Assembly (NCBI GenBank): GCA_943324725.2
Contig: CALPMR020000045.1
Location: 1 to 13,925, forward strand
Direction: 5' to 3'
DNA: 13,925 bases
From: Bordetella parapertussis
GTDB lineage: Bacteria > Cyanobacteriota > Cyanobacteriia > PCC-6307 > Cyanobiaceae
The position numbers were made by a program, and so were the translations under genes. The stretch's first letter is position 1, and each line of letters starts with the position of its first letter. The notes under the pieces are model-generated. The model was not told the DNA's origin and did no database searches. It saw nothing but the letters and a program-made list of their open reading frames with translations. This document shows positions 12,949 to 13,925 of the stretch, piece after piece.

Positions 12949-13914
12949 ATGCGGCTTGAACGGATCTGGTTGATCGTGCGCCGTGGCAGTCAGGCGGCCC
13001 AGCGCCAGGCAAGGCGCTGCGCCGAGGATCTGCAGCAGCAAGGGGTCAAGGTCACGGTCGCCTCCTGCGGCCTGGCCGCCAATCCCTTCCCGGGGCTGCT
13101 GGCCACCGAGCCCGGTCTGCCCGATCTGGCCCTGGTGCTGGGCGGCGATGGCACGGTGCTGGGGGCGGCGCGCCATCTGGCCCGGTTTGAGGTGCCGATC
13201 CTCAGCTTCAACATCGGCGGTCACCTCGGCTTCCTCACCCATGACCGGGCTCTGCTGCGCCTCGATGGCGAGGACACCCTGTGGCAGCGCCTGCGCGACG
13301 ATCGCTTTGCCCTGGAGCGGCGCATGATGCTCGAGGCCCGCATTGATCGCGGCGACGGCGTGCCCCAACCCGGCGATGGCGATCGCCAGGAGGATGGCGC
13401 TGCTCCCGATGTGGCGGCCGAAGGGCCCCACGGAGCCCTGAATGATTTCTATTTCCGCCCCTGCCTCGATGAGGTCTCGCCCACCTGTGTGCTGGAGCTC
13501 GACATCGATGGCGAGGTGGTGGATCAATACCGCGGCGATGGCCTGATCATCGCCACCCCCACCGGCTCCACCGGCTATGCGATGGCGGCCGGGGGGCCGA
13601 TCCTCCATCCCGGCATCGAGGCGATCGTGGTCAATCCGATCTGCCCGATGAGCCTCTCCAGCCGGGCGGTGGTGGTGCCGCCGCGGGCCCGGCTCACGGT
13701 CTGGCCCCTGGGCGAGAGCAGTCGGCGCGTCAAGCTCTGGAAGGATGGCGCCCACGCCACGGTGCTGGAGCCCGGCGATCGCTGCGTCGTTCAGCGCGGC
13801 CCCCATCCGGCCCTGATGGTGCTGCTGGAGCAGAGCCCCTCCTATTACCGCACCCTCACCCGCAAGCTGCACTGGGCCGGCAGTCTCACCAGCGTCGAGC
13901 CTTCCCACAACTGA
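12949..13914 (+). CDS. nadK: NAD kinase (second picocyanobacterial type, linked to ndhE)
   Basis: NAD kinase phosphorylates NAD to NADP in the cytoplasm; cyanobacteria normally carry two copies. The 321-residue product has the kinase signature [15 protein letters not shown] with GGDGT at 65-69, [13 protein letters not shown] at 87-99, ALNDFYFRP at 163-171, and [20 protein letters not shown] at 197-216, which forms the ATP/NAD site. The ending [15 protein letters not shown] is characteristic of the copy that follows the ndh genes in Synechococcus and Prochlorococcus. An insert at about 133-162, rich in Gly, Asp, Pro and Ala, separates the [10 protein letters not shown] strand from the ALND motif. 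ATG 12949 lies 32 bp after ndhE with no strong ribosome site, so cotranscription with the ndh genes is likely. This would link NADP supply to NDH-1 expression; that link is inference. Confidence 0.95.
   Translation: MRLERIWLIVRRGSQAAQRQARRCAEDLQQQGVKVTVASCGLAANPFPGLLATEPGLPDLALVLGGDGTVLGAARHLARFEVPILSFNIGGHLGFLTHDRALLRLDGEDTLWQRLRDDRFALERRMMLEARIDRGDGVPQPGDGDRQEDGAAPDVAAEGPHGALNDFYFRPCLDEVSPTCVLELDIDGEVVDQYRGDGLIIATPTGSTGYAMAAGGPILHPGIEAIVVNPICPMSLSSRAVVVPPRARLTVWPLGESSRRVKLWKDGAHATVLEPGDRCVVQRGPHPALMVLLEQSPSYYRTLTRKLHWAGSLTSVEPSHN
13379..13386. repeat. HIP1 octamer GCGATCGC
   Basis: HIP1 copy inside the low-complexity insert of nadK, extended to GGCGATCGCC. Confidence 0.7.
13775..13782. repeat. 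HIP1 octamer GCGATCGC
   Basis: HIP1 copy near the 3' end of nadK; the right flank is T, so it is not in the ten-base extended form. Confidence 0.65.
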
Positions 13915-13925
13915 AAGCCCTCCCA

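Noticed and set aside
12787..13908. 373-codon frame antisense to ndhE and nadK
   Set aside because: It spans two well-identified genes and has no recognisable motif.
1..13925. Defence island, phage, transposon or CRISPR system
   Set aside because: No integrase, transposase, restriction, nuclease or toxin-antitoxin gene and no direct-repeat array is seen; nearly every gene is a core cyanobacterial family.

Overview
The window reads as a high-G+C picocyanobacterial chromosome segment (Cyanobium or freshwater/coastal Synechococcus type). Three things point there. The cluster ndhA-ndhI-ndhG-ndhE followed by a nadK-type NAD kinase is cyanobacterial. So is the family content: a DUF3352-like membrane-anchored protein, HrcA, SixA and a type II-like citrate synthase. 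The octamer GCGATCGC (HIP1) also occurs five times. No transposase, integrase, tRNA, rRNA or CRISPR array is visible, so this looks like core chromosome rather than an island.

Layout, left to right. (1) Minus strand: the 5' 94 codons of a SUI1/eIF1-like protein, cut by the window edge, then a PIG-V-like multi-pass glycosyltransferase. (2) Plus strand, divergent from the latter across 85 bp: trpB. (3) Minus strand: hrcA and, 21 bp behind it, a proteasome-like peptidase of the Anbu type, converging on trpB. (4) A gene-free stretch of about 360 bp, then a single-domain rhodanese on the minus strand. (5) Plus strand from about 5780 to the end: DUF3352-like protein, sixA, gltA, ndhA, ndhI, ndhG, ndhE, nadK. 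Spacing in this run is often very tight: 1-bp overlap DUF3352/sixA, 24 bp gltA/ndhA, 1-bp overlap ndhI/ndhG, 4-bp overlap ndhG/ndhE, 32 bp ndhE/nadK.

Functional reading. The right half groups carbon and redox metabolism: citrate synthase at the entry to the cyanobacterial TCA route, four membrane-arm and connecting subunits of NDH-1 (respiration and cyclic electron flow around photosystem I), and the kinase that makes NADP from NAD. The left half holds tryptophan synthesis and a protein-quality pair (heat-shock repressor plus proteasome-like peptidase).

No clearly new multi-gene system was found. The points most worth a second look are the hrcA-Anbu pairing without the usual Anbu partner genes, and a recurrent pattern of Ala/Pro/Gly-rich low-complexity inserts or tails in otherwise conserved proteins (Anbu, the DUF3352-like protein, NdhI, NadK, the N-terminus of citrate synthase). 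The DUF3352-like protein also carries two tandem coding repeats.
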